In this document: piece by piece, positions 1 to 6,975 of the stretch
Position numbering within the stretch: position 1 is the stretch's first letter
How the letters are laid out: every line of letters begins with the position of its first letter
Assembly: GCA_002372175.1 (NCBI GenBank)
Contig: DFIS01000014.1
Span: 1 to 22,086, forward strand
Reading direction: 5' to 3'
DNA: 22,086 nucleotides
From: Solobacterium sp. UBA3691
GTDB taxonomy: Bacteria > Bacillota_I > Bacilli_A > Erysipelotrichales > Erysipelotrichaceae
The notes under the pieces: generated by a model
What the model was told of the DNA's origin: nothing
Seen by the model: only the letters and a program-made list of their open reading frames with translations
Database searches by the model: none
Position numbers and translations under genes: made by a program

Positions 1-1227
1 GGCGATGAGATGGGTCTTGGCAAGACGATCGAGGCCCTGGCTGTGATGGCGGACCTTTACAGCCGCGGCAGGAAGTATTTCCTTGTCGTCTGTCCGACCG
101 GCATCATGGTCAACTGGATGCGGGAGATCAAAGAGCGGACGGATATCCCGGCGGTGATGGTGCACGGACAGATCGTACAGAAAACGCGGGAGTGGCTGAA
201 AAAAGGCGGTATTGCGGTTACCAACTATGAATCCCTGTACAGGATCATCCTGCCCGAGGATATCGTACTGGATATGATCACGGCAGATGAAGCGCACTAT
301 GCCAAGAATCCGGCTGCGATCAGGACCCAGGCGCTGCTGCGTCTTACGGAGAAGGCAGAGTATGTTCTGTTCATGACCGGTACACCGCTCGAGAACCGGG
401 TCGAAGAGATGAGCTGGCTGATCAGCTGTCTGCGTCCCGATATCGGTGAGAATATTCAGGGTATGACATGGTTTGCGGAAGCACCTGCCTTCCGCAGGGA
501 GATCGCTCCGGTATACCTGCGCAGAAAGCGTGATGAAGTCCTGCAGGAGCTTCCCGAACTGACGGAAGTGATCGAATGGTGCAGGATGAACAAGAGCGAG
601 TATCTGGCATACTTTGCGGCTGTGGAAGCCGGGGATATCTCCGACATGCGCAGAGTCTCCTGGAATGCCCGGGAGTCAACCAAGGCCGAACGGCTGCTGG
701 AGATCTGTCTGCAGGCAAGAGATGAAGGACGCAAGGTGCTTGTCTACTCCTGTTTCCTGGATACGATCGCGATCGTCAGAGACCTGCTGTATGATTACAG
801 CCCGGAGCCGATCACCGGCGCCATGTCTTCCGAGAGACGTCAGGCTGTCATTGATGAATTCTCAAAGAATGATGACCTGACCGTACTGATCGCACAGATC
901 GAAGCCGGCGGCACCGGTTTGAATATCCAGGCAGCCAGTATCGTCGTCCTGTGTGAACCGCAGCTGAAGCCTTCGACTGAGGATCAGGCGATCAGCCGGG
1001 CTTACCGCATGGGACAGGTAAACAACGTCCTCGTATACAGGCTGATGTCAGAGGGCAGTATCGATGAATACTTCCTCGAACGCTCCGGACGCAAGCGGGA
1101 GATCTTTGAAGACTTTGCGGATACTTCGGCGATGCAGGAAATGGCTGCCCGCAGTGCCGGCATCCAGGAACTGATCGAAACTGAGAAAGCCAGACTGAAA
1201 CAGAATATGCAGGGTATTCAGGAATAA
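1..1227 (+). CDS. SNF2-family DNA helicase/translocase, C-terminal part (5' end outside window)
   Basis: The reading frame is open from base 1 and begins inside the Walker A motif (GDEMGLGKT, residues 1-9 of the visible part), so the true start and any N-terminal domain lie upstream. Other superfamily 2/SNF2 motifs follow in order: DEAH at nt 286-297 (motif II), MTGTPLENR (motif III), GGTGLNIQAAS (motif V) and QAISRAYRMGQ (motif VI, close to the usual DRAHRIGQ). These establish an ATP-driven double-stranded DNA translocase of the SNF2 group rather than a simple DEAD helicase. The C-terminal tail is short and has no recognisable added domain. The next gene begins 35 bp downstream on the same strand, which suggests one transcript. 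Such proteins serve in repair, transcription-complex recycling or phage defence; the visible part does not say which. Confidence 0.93.
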   Translation, partial: GDEMGLGKTIEALAVMADLYSRGRKYFLVVCPTGIMVNWMREIKERTDIPAVMVHGQIVQKTREWLKKGGIAVTNYESLYRIILPEDIVLDMITADEAHYAKNPAAIRTQALLRLTEKAEYVLFMTGTPLENRVEEMSWLISCLRPDIGENIQGMTWFAEAPAFRREIAPVYLRRKRDEVLQELPELTEVIEWCRMNKSEYLAYFAAVEAGDISDMRRVSWNARESTKAERLLEICLQARDEGRKVLVYSCFLDTIAIVRDLLYDYSPEPITGAMSSERRQAVIDEFSKNDDLTVLIAQIEAGGTGLNIQAASIVVLCEPQLKPSTEDQAISRAYRMGQVNNVLVYRLMSEGSIDEYFLERSGRKREIFEDFADTSAMQEMAARSAGIQELIETEKARLKQNMQGIQE

Positions 1228-1262
1228 GGCGATGGTGTAAGATAACGAAAAGGAAGACATAC

Positions 1263-3713
1263 ATGAAATACTTCGGGAGCTTCTGTCTTGACCAGGAAAA
1301 AGATATCATCGTAGAACTGTACAGGAATACGGACAGACTCTTTTACATGCTCAGGACCCCGAATCACCATACCGGAAATCTGATCACAAACCTGGCCGGA
1401 CTGTGCGGACTGCCTCTTTCTGCGGATAAAAACGGACTGAAGGTGATCCGCGGTGAGATCCCCTGCTATATCGATGCGAATAACCGGGAGGTCTTTATCT
1501 TCCGTCTCGGCAGTATTGAAGCAGCGGATATCTATCCTGATGGTACGGTGGAGGTCAAGGCCTATATCCCTTCGATCTCCAAGACCCTGATGAGTCAGAC
1601 CAAGGATTATAAGACTGAACTCTCCAAGACTGTCATCCAGACGTATATCCTGCGGGATGTCAAGTTCCGCAGTGATCTGCATACGCACATGAATGCCAAC
1701 CTGCATCCGGACATCCTGATCGCACTCGGTATCGTGCACCAGATCAATTATCCGCTCTACTATATACGCAAACTGGATCTGAAGCTGACTGCCGCGCAGG
1801 AGAAGACCCTCGCCGCAAGACGCAGGGAAGCTGTCAGGGTATGGGATGATCCGACCCTGACCGGCAAGTACAGGGACAGACGCATCAATGATCATACATT
1901 TATCAACTTTGCGGACCTGATCCTGAACAACCGCAGACATGCGGCAGAGAATATCGCAAAGATCAGAGCGTCTCTGGCGATCATGAAGGACGGACAGGCA
2001 GTCTTTACCAATCTCGAGAAAGTATACCTGTACCGGTATGTATTTGCTAAGGGGGTACCTTGTGAGGTACCCATTGTCCTGGAACATACCGAAGATATTC
2101 CCGATTCCGATATCAGGCAGTATGTCAGGCAGATGCTGGATGACAGAAATGATGAACGGTATGCGGAGAATTCACTGTTTCAGGATAAGCTGCTGTGGAT
2201 CGCCCGCAGCTACCAGACCCAGGGCATTACCTACGTGGAGATCAGGGATACGACACTCCTGAAGAAGGAAGCCTCCGTAAAGATGCTGGAAGAGGTACAT
2301 CAGGTCATGCCGAAGATCCTGCAGGAGACCGGGGTGATGATCCGGTTTATCGCTGCTTTCCGGCGTATACCGCTCTCACTTGTCAAGTCGGCACTGGCGG
2401 ATGACAACTATCTGCGGGAGAATCTGCAGGTACTGGAGACGGTGATCCTTGATCCGTATGTTGTCGGCAGTGACATCGTCGGTGAAGAGATCAATGATAT
2501 CCGGGATCTGAAGCCCCTGATCAGGGAGATCGTAAAGATCGCCGCCAAGGATCCGTACTTTGTGATCTGTATCCATGCCGGTGAGAATGACAACCTGCGG
2601 GATAATGTGCAGAACAGTATCCGCTGTGTACAGGAGGCGCTGACAGAAGGACAGAAGATGCCGGTGCTGCGCATAGGACATGGTCTCTATACTGCCGATC
2701 TTTCCTCACGCAGGGGCAGACAGCTGATCCGTGAGATCCGCAAGAGCAGGACGATCCTGGAGTTTCAGATCACTTCGAATGTACGCCTGAACAACCTGAA
2801 TGCACTGGAGGAACATCCCCTGAAGCAGTATCTCGATGCCGGGATCCGGTGTGTGCAGGGAACCGACGGTGCCGCGATCTACGGTACGAGCAGTATCGAT
2901 GAACAGCTGGCTCTCGAGAAACTGCTGGAACTGGACCGCAGTGATCTGCTCAGGATGCGCAATGCCGAACAGGAGATCATCGACTTCAGCCGTAAGGCAT
3001 TCCAGGCCAAGAAGAGGAGATACGACCGCATTGCCAAAGGACGCACGGTTACGGAAGTCATGCAGGAAAGAGCAGGGAAGGCAGGAGATCACCTTGATTT
3101 CTCCCTGAACAGTAAGAACCGGCTGTTATCTGCCCATGAACTGAAGAAAAAGATCAGGGAACTGCCCTGGACGAAATATCCGGTGATCATCGCCGGCGGA
3201 AGCTTCGGACCGGAAGCCCCGATGAGTGATAGTGACAGACAGATCCTGGATGAACTGCTGAAGGAGCTGGATCCGCAGAAGTACTTCTTTGTGACAGGAG
3301 ATGCCCTGAAGGAACAGGAGAAGTACCTGATCGAACATAACGACAGGGACTTTGAGGTCTATGCCTTTGTGCCCTCAGCTTTGACCCGCAGGGAGAGGGA
3401 CAGACTACATAAACAGAAGATATATATCCGTGTATCAACGGAGAGTATTGCGGCCGCATTATACAAGAGTATCAACTACGAAATATTCGAGAGAAGACCC
3501 AGTACGCTGATTGCCTTCGGAGGCAACAGTGCAGTACTGAACCTGATGCAGGAAGCCCGCAACGGTAAGGGAAAAGCCCGGATCTTTGTGAATAAGGGAT
3601 CGGTCAGTCTTACCGCCAAAGCGAGAGGACTGCGGGGGTATGTCACGGTATTTGATGACGCAGATACGATCCTGGACAGGATATCGGCAGAGGATAAGGA
3701 GAAAGCAGGATGA
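1263..3713 (+). CDS. Adenosine-deaminase-like metal-dependent hydrolase with C-terminal Rossmann-like (SLOG-type) domain
   Basis: An 816-residue protein, more than twice the length of a plain adenosine deaminase (about 330-350). Seen: an N-terminal segment of about 135 residues with no recognised motif; a TIM-barrel amidohydrolase core with metal ligands HTH (H140, H142), the catalytic HAGE (H438-E441), RIGHG (H473), SN (505-506) and GTDGA (D535). In the family the last motif is normally TDD; here the second Asp, which contacts the purine, is Gly536, so the substrate may not be plain adenosine. From about residue 638 a Rossmann-like region follows (VIIAGGSFGPE, FFVTGD, TLIAFGGNSAV), resembling nucleotide-binding SLOG/LOG domains; this assignment is inference. 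AAGGAAG stands 6 nt before the ATG. It follows the SNF2 gene by 35 bp and overlaps the next gene by 4 bp. An RdrB-like or other large deaminase is an alternative description; substrate unknown. Confidence 0.8.
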   Translation: MKYFGSFCLDQEKDIIVELYRNTDRLFYMLRTPNHHTGNLITNLAGLCGLPLSADKNGLKVIRGEIPCYIDANNREVFIFRLGSIEAADIYPDGTVEVKAYIPSISKTLMSQTKDYKTELSKTVIQTYILRDVKFRSDLHTHMNANLHPDILIALGIVHQINYPLYYIRKLDLKLTAAQEKTLAARRREAVRVWDDPTLTGKYRDRRINDHTFINFADLILNNRRHAAENIAKIRASLAIMKDGQAVFTNLEKVYLYRYVFAKGVPCEVPIVLEHTEDIPDSDIRQYVRQMLDDRNDERYAENSLFQDKLLWIARSYQTQGITYVEIRDTTLLKKEASVKMLEEVHQVMPKILQETGVMIRFIAAFRRIPLSLVKSALADDNYLRENLQVLETVILDPYVVGSDIVGEEINDIRDLKPLIREIVKIAAKDPYFVICIHAGENDNLRDNVQNSIRCVQEALTEGQKMPVLRIGHGLYTADLSSRRGRQLIREIRKSRTILEFQITSNVRLNNLNALEEHPLKQYLDAGIRCVQGTDGAAIYGTSSIDEQLALEKLLELDRSDLLRMRNAEQEIIDFSRKAFQAKKRRYDRIAKGRTVTEVMQERAGKAGDHLDFSLNSKNRLLSAHELKKKIRELPWTKYPVIIAGGSFGPEAPMSDSDRQILDELLKELDPQKYFFVTGDALKEQEKYLIEHNDRDFEVYAFVPSALTRRERDRLHKQKIYIRVSTESIAAALYKSINYEIFERRPSTLIAFGGNSAVLNLMQEARNGKGKARIFVNKGSVSLTAKARGLRGYVTVFDDADTILDRISAEDKEKAG

Positions 3714-4945
3714 CAGACAAATACAAGATCAACACAGAAGAAAACAGACGCTGGCTGAGCGAGCTGCAGGAAGAACTGCTGACTTTCGGCGAACACTTTC
3801 CTTCGGCTTCCGGAGCCTCCTACTATCTGGGCGATGACGGTACACCGTGGACCGAGAGACCCAGAGAGACATGGATCACATGCCGGATGGCACATTCGTA
3901 CTGCTTAGGCGCATTCCTTGGCCATGAAGGCAGTGAGAAGCTCGTGGATCAGGCTCTGCACGGTATCCGTACGGAACTGCATGATGATGTTAACGGGGGC
4001 TGGTATCCGGGGGTCAGAGCAGATGGTACATACCTTGCGGACAAGCAGTGCTATGCGCATGCGTTTGTGATCCTGGCCGCATCCAGTGCTGTTCTGGCAG
4101 GAAGAGAAGGCAGTCTTGAACTGCTCAGGGAAGCTCAGGAAACATTCATGAAGAGATTCTGGGATGAGGAAAGAGGACTGACCTACGATACCTGGAATAC
4201 GGAATTTACGGTATGTGAGCCTTACCGCGGTATCAATGCCAACATGCATACGGTGGAATCCTTTCTGGCTGCTGCAGACGCTACCGGTGAACTGATCTGG
4301 AGAGAAAGAGCCGGCAGAGTCATTGCGCATGTTCTGGAATGGGCGGAAGACAATGACTGGCGTATCCCCGAGCATTACAGCGAAGACTGGGTGCCGCAGC
4401 CGGAATACAATGCCGACAAGAAGGATGATCCGTTCAAGCCGTATGGGGCAACACCCGGTCATGGTATTGAGTGGTCCAGACTGATCACACAGTGGACACT
4501 GGCGACATTTCGGGATGATCCTGAACAGGCAAAACCGTATATCGAAAAGGCAGAGAAGCTCTACCGGCGGGCGATCGAAGACGGTTGGTGCGCAGATGGT
4601 GAACCCGGCATCGTATATACGACGGACTGGGAAGGCAAGCCTGTCGTCCATGACCGCATGCACTGGACGCTGGCAGAAGCGATCAACACTTCCGCCGTGC
4701 TGTACAGAGTGACCGGTAAGGAAGAATACAGCCGTGATTATGAGATGTATATGGAGTACCTGGATAAGACCGTACATGATACAGTCAATGGTTCCTGGTA
4801 CCACCAGCTGGATGAGAAGAATCAGCTTAAGGAAACAGTATGGCCGGGCAAGAGTGATCTCTACCATGCCCTGCAGTCCACACTGATCCCGAAGTATGAT
4901 CCGGCCGTATCGATCGCAGCTGCTGTCAAGTACAATAAGAGATAA
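3710..4945 (+). CDS. AGE-fold sugar isomerase, YihS-like (aldose-ketose isomerase)
   Basis: A 411-residue cytoplasmic protein of the N-acylglucosamine 2-epimerase superfamily, with the length of the YihS subfamily (about 413). These (alpha/alpha)6-barrel enzymes interconvert aldoses and ketoses such as mannose/fructose or sulfoquinovose/sulfofructose. Visible signature: RETWITCRMAHSY (R59, H62), NMHTVESF (H180, E183), PGHGIEWSRL (H251, E254) and DLYHALQ (H386), matching in order and spacing the catalytic Arg and His residues of YihS. No signal peptide. The ATG overlaps the deaminase stop as ATGA and uses an AGGAG inside that gene, so translation is probably coupled. No transporter, kinase or sulfosugar gene is nearby, so the exact sugar cannot be read from context; mannose isomerase is as likely as sulfoquinovose isomerase. 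Confidence 0.85.
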   Translation: MTDKYKINTEENRRWLSELQEELLTFGEHFPSASGASYYLGDDGTPWTERPRETWITCRMAHSYCLGAFLGHEGSEKLVDQALHGIRTELHDDVNGGWYPGVRADGTYLADKQCYAHAFVILAASSAVLAGREGSLELLREAQETFMKRFWDEERGLTYDTWNTEFTVCEPYRGINANMHTVESFLAAADATGELIWRERAGRVIAHVLEWAEDNDWRIPEHYSEDWVPQPEYNADKKDDPFKPYGATPGHGIEWSRLITQWTLATFRDDPEQAKPYIEKAEKLYRRAIEDGWCADGEPGIVYTTDWEGKPVVHDRMHWTLAEAINTSAVLYRVTGKEEYSRDYEMYMEYLDKTVHDTVNGSWYHQLDEKNQLKETVWPGKSDLYHALQSTLIPKYDPAVSIAAAVKYNKR

Positions 4946-4950
4946 ACAGG

Positions 4951-4977
4951 AATGCCGCGGGAAACTGCGGTATTTAT
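4951..4977 (+). terminator. Possible terminator of the helicase-deaminase-isomerase operon
   Basis: Just after the isomerase stop an 8-bp stem (4951-4958 with 4967-4974, one G-U pair) closes a short loop and is followed by TATTTATAT. The U-tract is poor, so termination may be partial. It faces the tRNA terminator from the other strand. Confidence 0.5.
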
Positions 4978-4980
4978 ATG

Positions 4981-5006
4981 AAAAAACCTCCGGTATATAC
5001 CGAAGG
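4981..5006 (-). terminator. Rho-independent terminator of the tRNA-Pro gene
   Basis: On the minus strand a 9-bp stem (5006-4998 with 4995-4987, one wobble pair, tiny loop) is followed directly by six U residues (4986-4981). It begins 10 nt past the CCA end of the tRNA, as expected for a monocistronic tRNA transcript. Confidence 0.85.
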
Positions 5007-5016
5007 TGATCTGACA

Positions 5017-5093
<77 letters not shown>

Positions 5094-5105
5094 CTGTGCT
5101 ACGTT

Positions 5106-5133
5106 ATTTTAACACAAACCGCGAAGTTGTACA
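5106..5133 (-). promoter_or_regulatory. Sigma-A-type promoter of tRNA-Pro
   Basis: On the minus strand TGTACA (5133-5128) and TAAAAT (5111-5106) are separated by 16 bp, with the -10 box 12 nt before the tRNA 5' end. The position and the sole downstream gene support this; the -35 matches TTGACA at 4 of 6 positions. Confidence 0.65.
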
Positions 5134-5180
5134 TACTATTAAATGATTTTAGATAAAACTTTTGCCTGTATAAACGGGAT

Positions 5181-5202
5181 TCACATGCACTTGTGATATG
5201 AT
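5181..5202 (+). promoter_or_regulatory. Extended -10 promoter and adjoining dyad before the capA-like gene
   Basis: TGATATGAT (5194-5202) is an extended -10 element only 6 nt upstream of the ATG at 5209. A transcript starting at the usual distance would begin at or very near the start codon, giving a leaderless or almost leaderless mRNA, and no Shine-Dalgarno sequence precedes this ATG. Immediately upstream and overlapping the extended -10 TG lies the dyad TCACA-N6-TGTGA (5181-5196), where a repressor could bind. No convincing -35 box is seen. Promoter call moderate, operator role inferred. Confidence 0.5.
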
Positions 5203-5208
5203 TCTCTT

Positions 5209-6387
5209 ATGAGTGACAGAAATATCGTCCCTAAAGCATTGCTGGGAATACTGCTTATCCTGCTGTGTATAGGCATCGGTCTGCGCATGATGCGTACAGC
5301 TGTACAGGAGCCGAAAGTCTCAGCCGTAACGACGCCGGAGCCGACACCGGAGCCAACCCCGGAACCGACACCGGAGGTGCATACCGCCAAGCTGTTCATG
5401 GCCGGAGACGGACTGCTGCACGGGGCTGTGTACAAGGATGCCTACAGGAGAGGAAACGGTACCTACGTCTTTGATGAGATGATGGAAGGGATCGAACCGA
5501 TCGTCCGCAATTACGACCTGAGATACTATAACCAGGAATCGATCCTCGGCGGGACTGAGCTCGGGCTGATGACATATCCGCTGTTCAACAGTCCGCAGGA
5601 ATTCGGTGATACGATGGTGAGACTTGGCTTCAACCTGGTATCACTGGCCAATAACCACAGTCTGGATGTCGGTGAGACAGGCATACAGAGATCTATGGAA
5701 TACTGGCGGAAACAGCCGGGTGTCGTTACTGCCGGCACATATACATCTTTTGAGGAACAGGCAGAGATCCCTGTCCATGAGATCAACGGCATCACCTATA
5801 CATTCCTGAGCTATACCTACGGATGCAACGGTCTCTTGCCTCCTGCCGGAAAGGAATATCTGGTCAACATCTATCCCGGGCATGAAGAAGAGATGCTGGA
5901 GAAGGTCAGGGAAGCCGACAGGATCAGTGATGTCGTGATGATCGCGATGCACTGGGGTATCGAGTACTCGTTTGAACCATCTGCTGAACAGAGACAGCTG
6001 GCACAGGAGCTCGCGGAGGCCGGAGCCGATATCATCATCGGGTCCCATCCCCATGTGATCCAGCCGGTTGAACGTATCGGCAATGCGGTATGTTTCTACT
6101 CGTTCGGCAATATGATCAGTGCCCAGCTGGAAACACAGAATCTTACCGGACTGATCGCCGGCCTGACCATCACCAAGACCACAGACCACGGGAATACGGA
6201 GATCACCATCTCGGATATCCACACGGATCTGATCTACACGTACTATGCGAACCACATCAATTTCAGACTGTATCCCTATGATGAACTGAATGACAGTATT
6301 CTGCCGGGATATCAGGAGTATTATAAGAGATACATGGATATCGTCACCGGCGGGGATGAGACGATACAGATCGGAGGCATGAGATGA
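5209..6387 (+). CDS. CapA-family membrane-anchored metallophosphatase-like protein
   Basis: A 392-residue protein of the PGA_cap/CapA family (calcineurin-like metallophosphoesterase fold), linked in bacilli to poly-gamma-glutamate capsule synthesis or anchoring. Residues 9-28 form one hydrophobic segment and 42-56 a TPEP-repeat spacer, placing the catalytic domain outside the membrane. Family motifs are in order: GDGLLHG (D67), NQES (N108, E110), SLANNH (N148-H150), MHWGIEY (H248) and GSHPHVIQPVE (H280, H282). All probable metal ligands are kept. No capB/capC ligase genes are nearby, so a capsule role is not shown; many Firmicutes carry solitary CapA-like proteins of unknown substrate. The start is set by the hydrophobic N-terminus and the -10 box just before it. 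It shares an ATGA overlap with the next gene. Confidence 0.88.
   Translation: MSDRNIVPKALLGILLILLCIGIGLRMMRTAVQEPKVSAVTTPEPTPEPTPEPTPEVHTAKLFMAGDGLLHGAVYKDAYRRGNGTYVFDEMMEGIEPIVRNYDLRYYNQESILGGTELGLMTYPLFNSPQEFGDTMVRLGFNLVSLANNHSLDVGETGIQRSMEYWRKQPGVVTAGTYTSFEEQAEIPVHEINGITYTFLSYTYGCNGLLPPAGKEYLVNIYPGHEEEMLEKVREADRISDVVMIAMHWGIEYSFEPSAEQRQLAQELAEAGADIIIGSHPHVIQPVERIGNAVCFYSFGNMISAQLETQNLTGLIAGLTITKTTDHGNTEITISDIHTDLIYTYYANHINFRLYPYDELNDSILPGYQEYYKRYMDIVTGGDETIQIGGMR
5332..5379 (+). repeat. 12-bp tandem repeat encoding the TPEP spacer of the CapA-like protein
   Basis: About four copies of a 12-bp unit (ACRCCGGAGCCR type, e.g. 5332-5343, 5344-5355, 5356-5367, 5368-5379, the last diverging at its end) encode TPEPTPEPTPEPTPE. 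Units in multiples of three bases change spacer length without shifting frame. Confidence 0.85.
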
Positions 6388-6872
6388 CAACAGTATCAAC
6401 GATGAGTATCGATGCGGCGATCGATGTCGCAAACGAGATCCTGACACATCTGGAGAACGCACATAAGAATCTGATCAGTGCCAAGAAATGGGGTGTTTTC
6501 GACATCCTCGGCGGTAAGCTGATCGCTACCGCTGGCAAACATGAACAGCTGGAACTGGCACAGAAGGAACTGACACAGGCCGTATCGAAGTTTGCGCTGT
6601 TAAAGAAGCTTGTCTCCTACTATGATTATCTGCAGAACTATGATCTCAAGGTCAATGATATCTCAATGGTCATGGACTACCTGTTTGACAATCCGATCAC
6701 GGACTTCATCACCCAGAGCAAGATCAAGAATAATATCGTCGAAGTCGAAGATGGTATAGCCCAGATGCATGTGATCATCGAGGATCTGTACAGACAGGAG
6801 ACCGAGGCAGCAGATGAACTGCTGAAACGGGTGGAAGAACTGAAGAAGCAGAGAGCTGCAGGAACGCGGTAA
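6384..6872 (+). CDS. Small helical protein of unknown function coupled to the CapA-like gene
   Basis: A 162-residue protein that I do not recognise. It is nearly all predicted helix: an amphipathic N-terminal helix (about 8-34), a less charged patch WGVFDILGGKLI (36-47), a long middle helical region and a charged coiled-coil-like C-terminus (about 120-160, rich in Glu, Lys, Leu). No signal peptide, no convincing membrane helix and no metal or nucleotide motif. It starts inside the last codons of the CapA-like gene (ATGA overlap) with GGAGG at 6373-6377, 6 nt before the ATG, so it is co-translated with that gene and is a candidate cytoplasmic partner. A terminator hairpin spans its last codons. 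The gene itself is well supported by its RBS, overlap and codon use; function unknown. Confidence 0.8.
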   Translation: MTTVSTMSIDAAIDVANEILTHLENAHKNLISAKKWGVFDILGGKLIATAGKHEQLELAQKELTQAVSKFALLKKLVSYYDYLQNYDLKVNDISMVMDYLFDNPITDFITQSKIKNNIVEVEDGIAQMHVIIEDLYRQETEAADELLKRVEELKKQRAAGTR

Positions 6873-6886
6873 TCCCGCGTTTTTCT
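6863..6886 (+). terminator. Rho-independent terminator after the CapA-like operon
   Basis: AACGCGG (6863-6869) pairs with CCGCGTT (6875-6881) over a 5-nt loop and runs into a U-rich tail. The stop codon of the upstream gene (6870-6872) sits in the loop, so the terminator overlaps the coding end. Confidence 0.85.
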
Positions 6887-6915
6887 TTTCCTGTGCAAAA
6901 AGTCAGTGTGATGTC

Positions 6916-6946
6916 AGGACAAGTTGCATATATCGTTTGGTACAAT
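6916..6946 (+). promoter_or_regulatory. Probable promoter of the aldo/keto reductase gene
   Basis: TGGTACAAT (6938-6946) is a good extended -10 element 29 nt before the ATG. The best -35 is weak, AGGACA at 6916-6921 with a long 19-bp spacer, consistent with an extended -10 promoter. Confidence 0.5.
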
Positions 6947-6975
6947 GAAAGTACAGAAGAAAGCGGGGAACGATC

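Noticed and set aside
1263..3713. A RADAR (RdrA-RdrB) defence system
   Set aside because: The deaminase is of similar size to RdrB, but the neighbour is an SNF2 translocase, not an RdrA-type AAA+ ATPase, and the active-site motif differs. I kept the looser description.
5641..6462. Minus-strand 273-residue open frame over the CapA-like gene
   Set aside because: Antisense to well-supported CapA motifs, and it crosses the start of the next gene.
5209..6872. Complete poly-gamma-glutamate capsule operon
   Set aside because: Only a CapA-like gene is present; no CapB/PgsB ligase or CapC/PgsC membrane protein is nearby.
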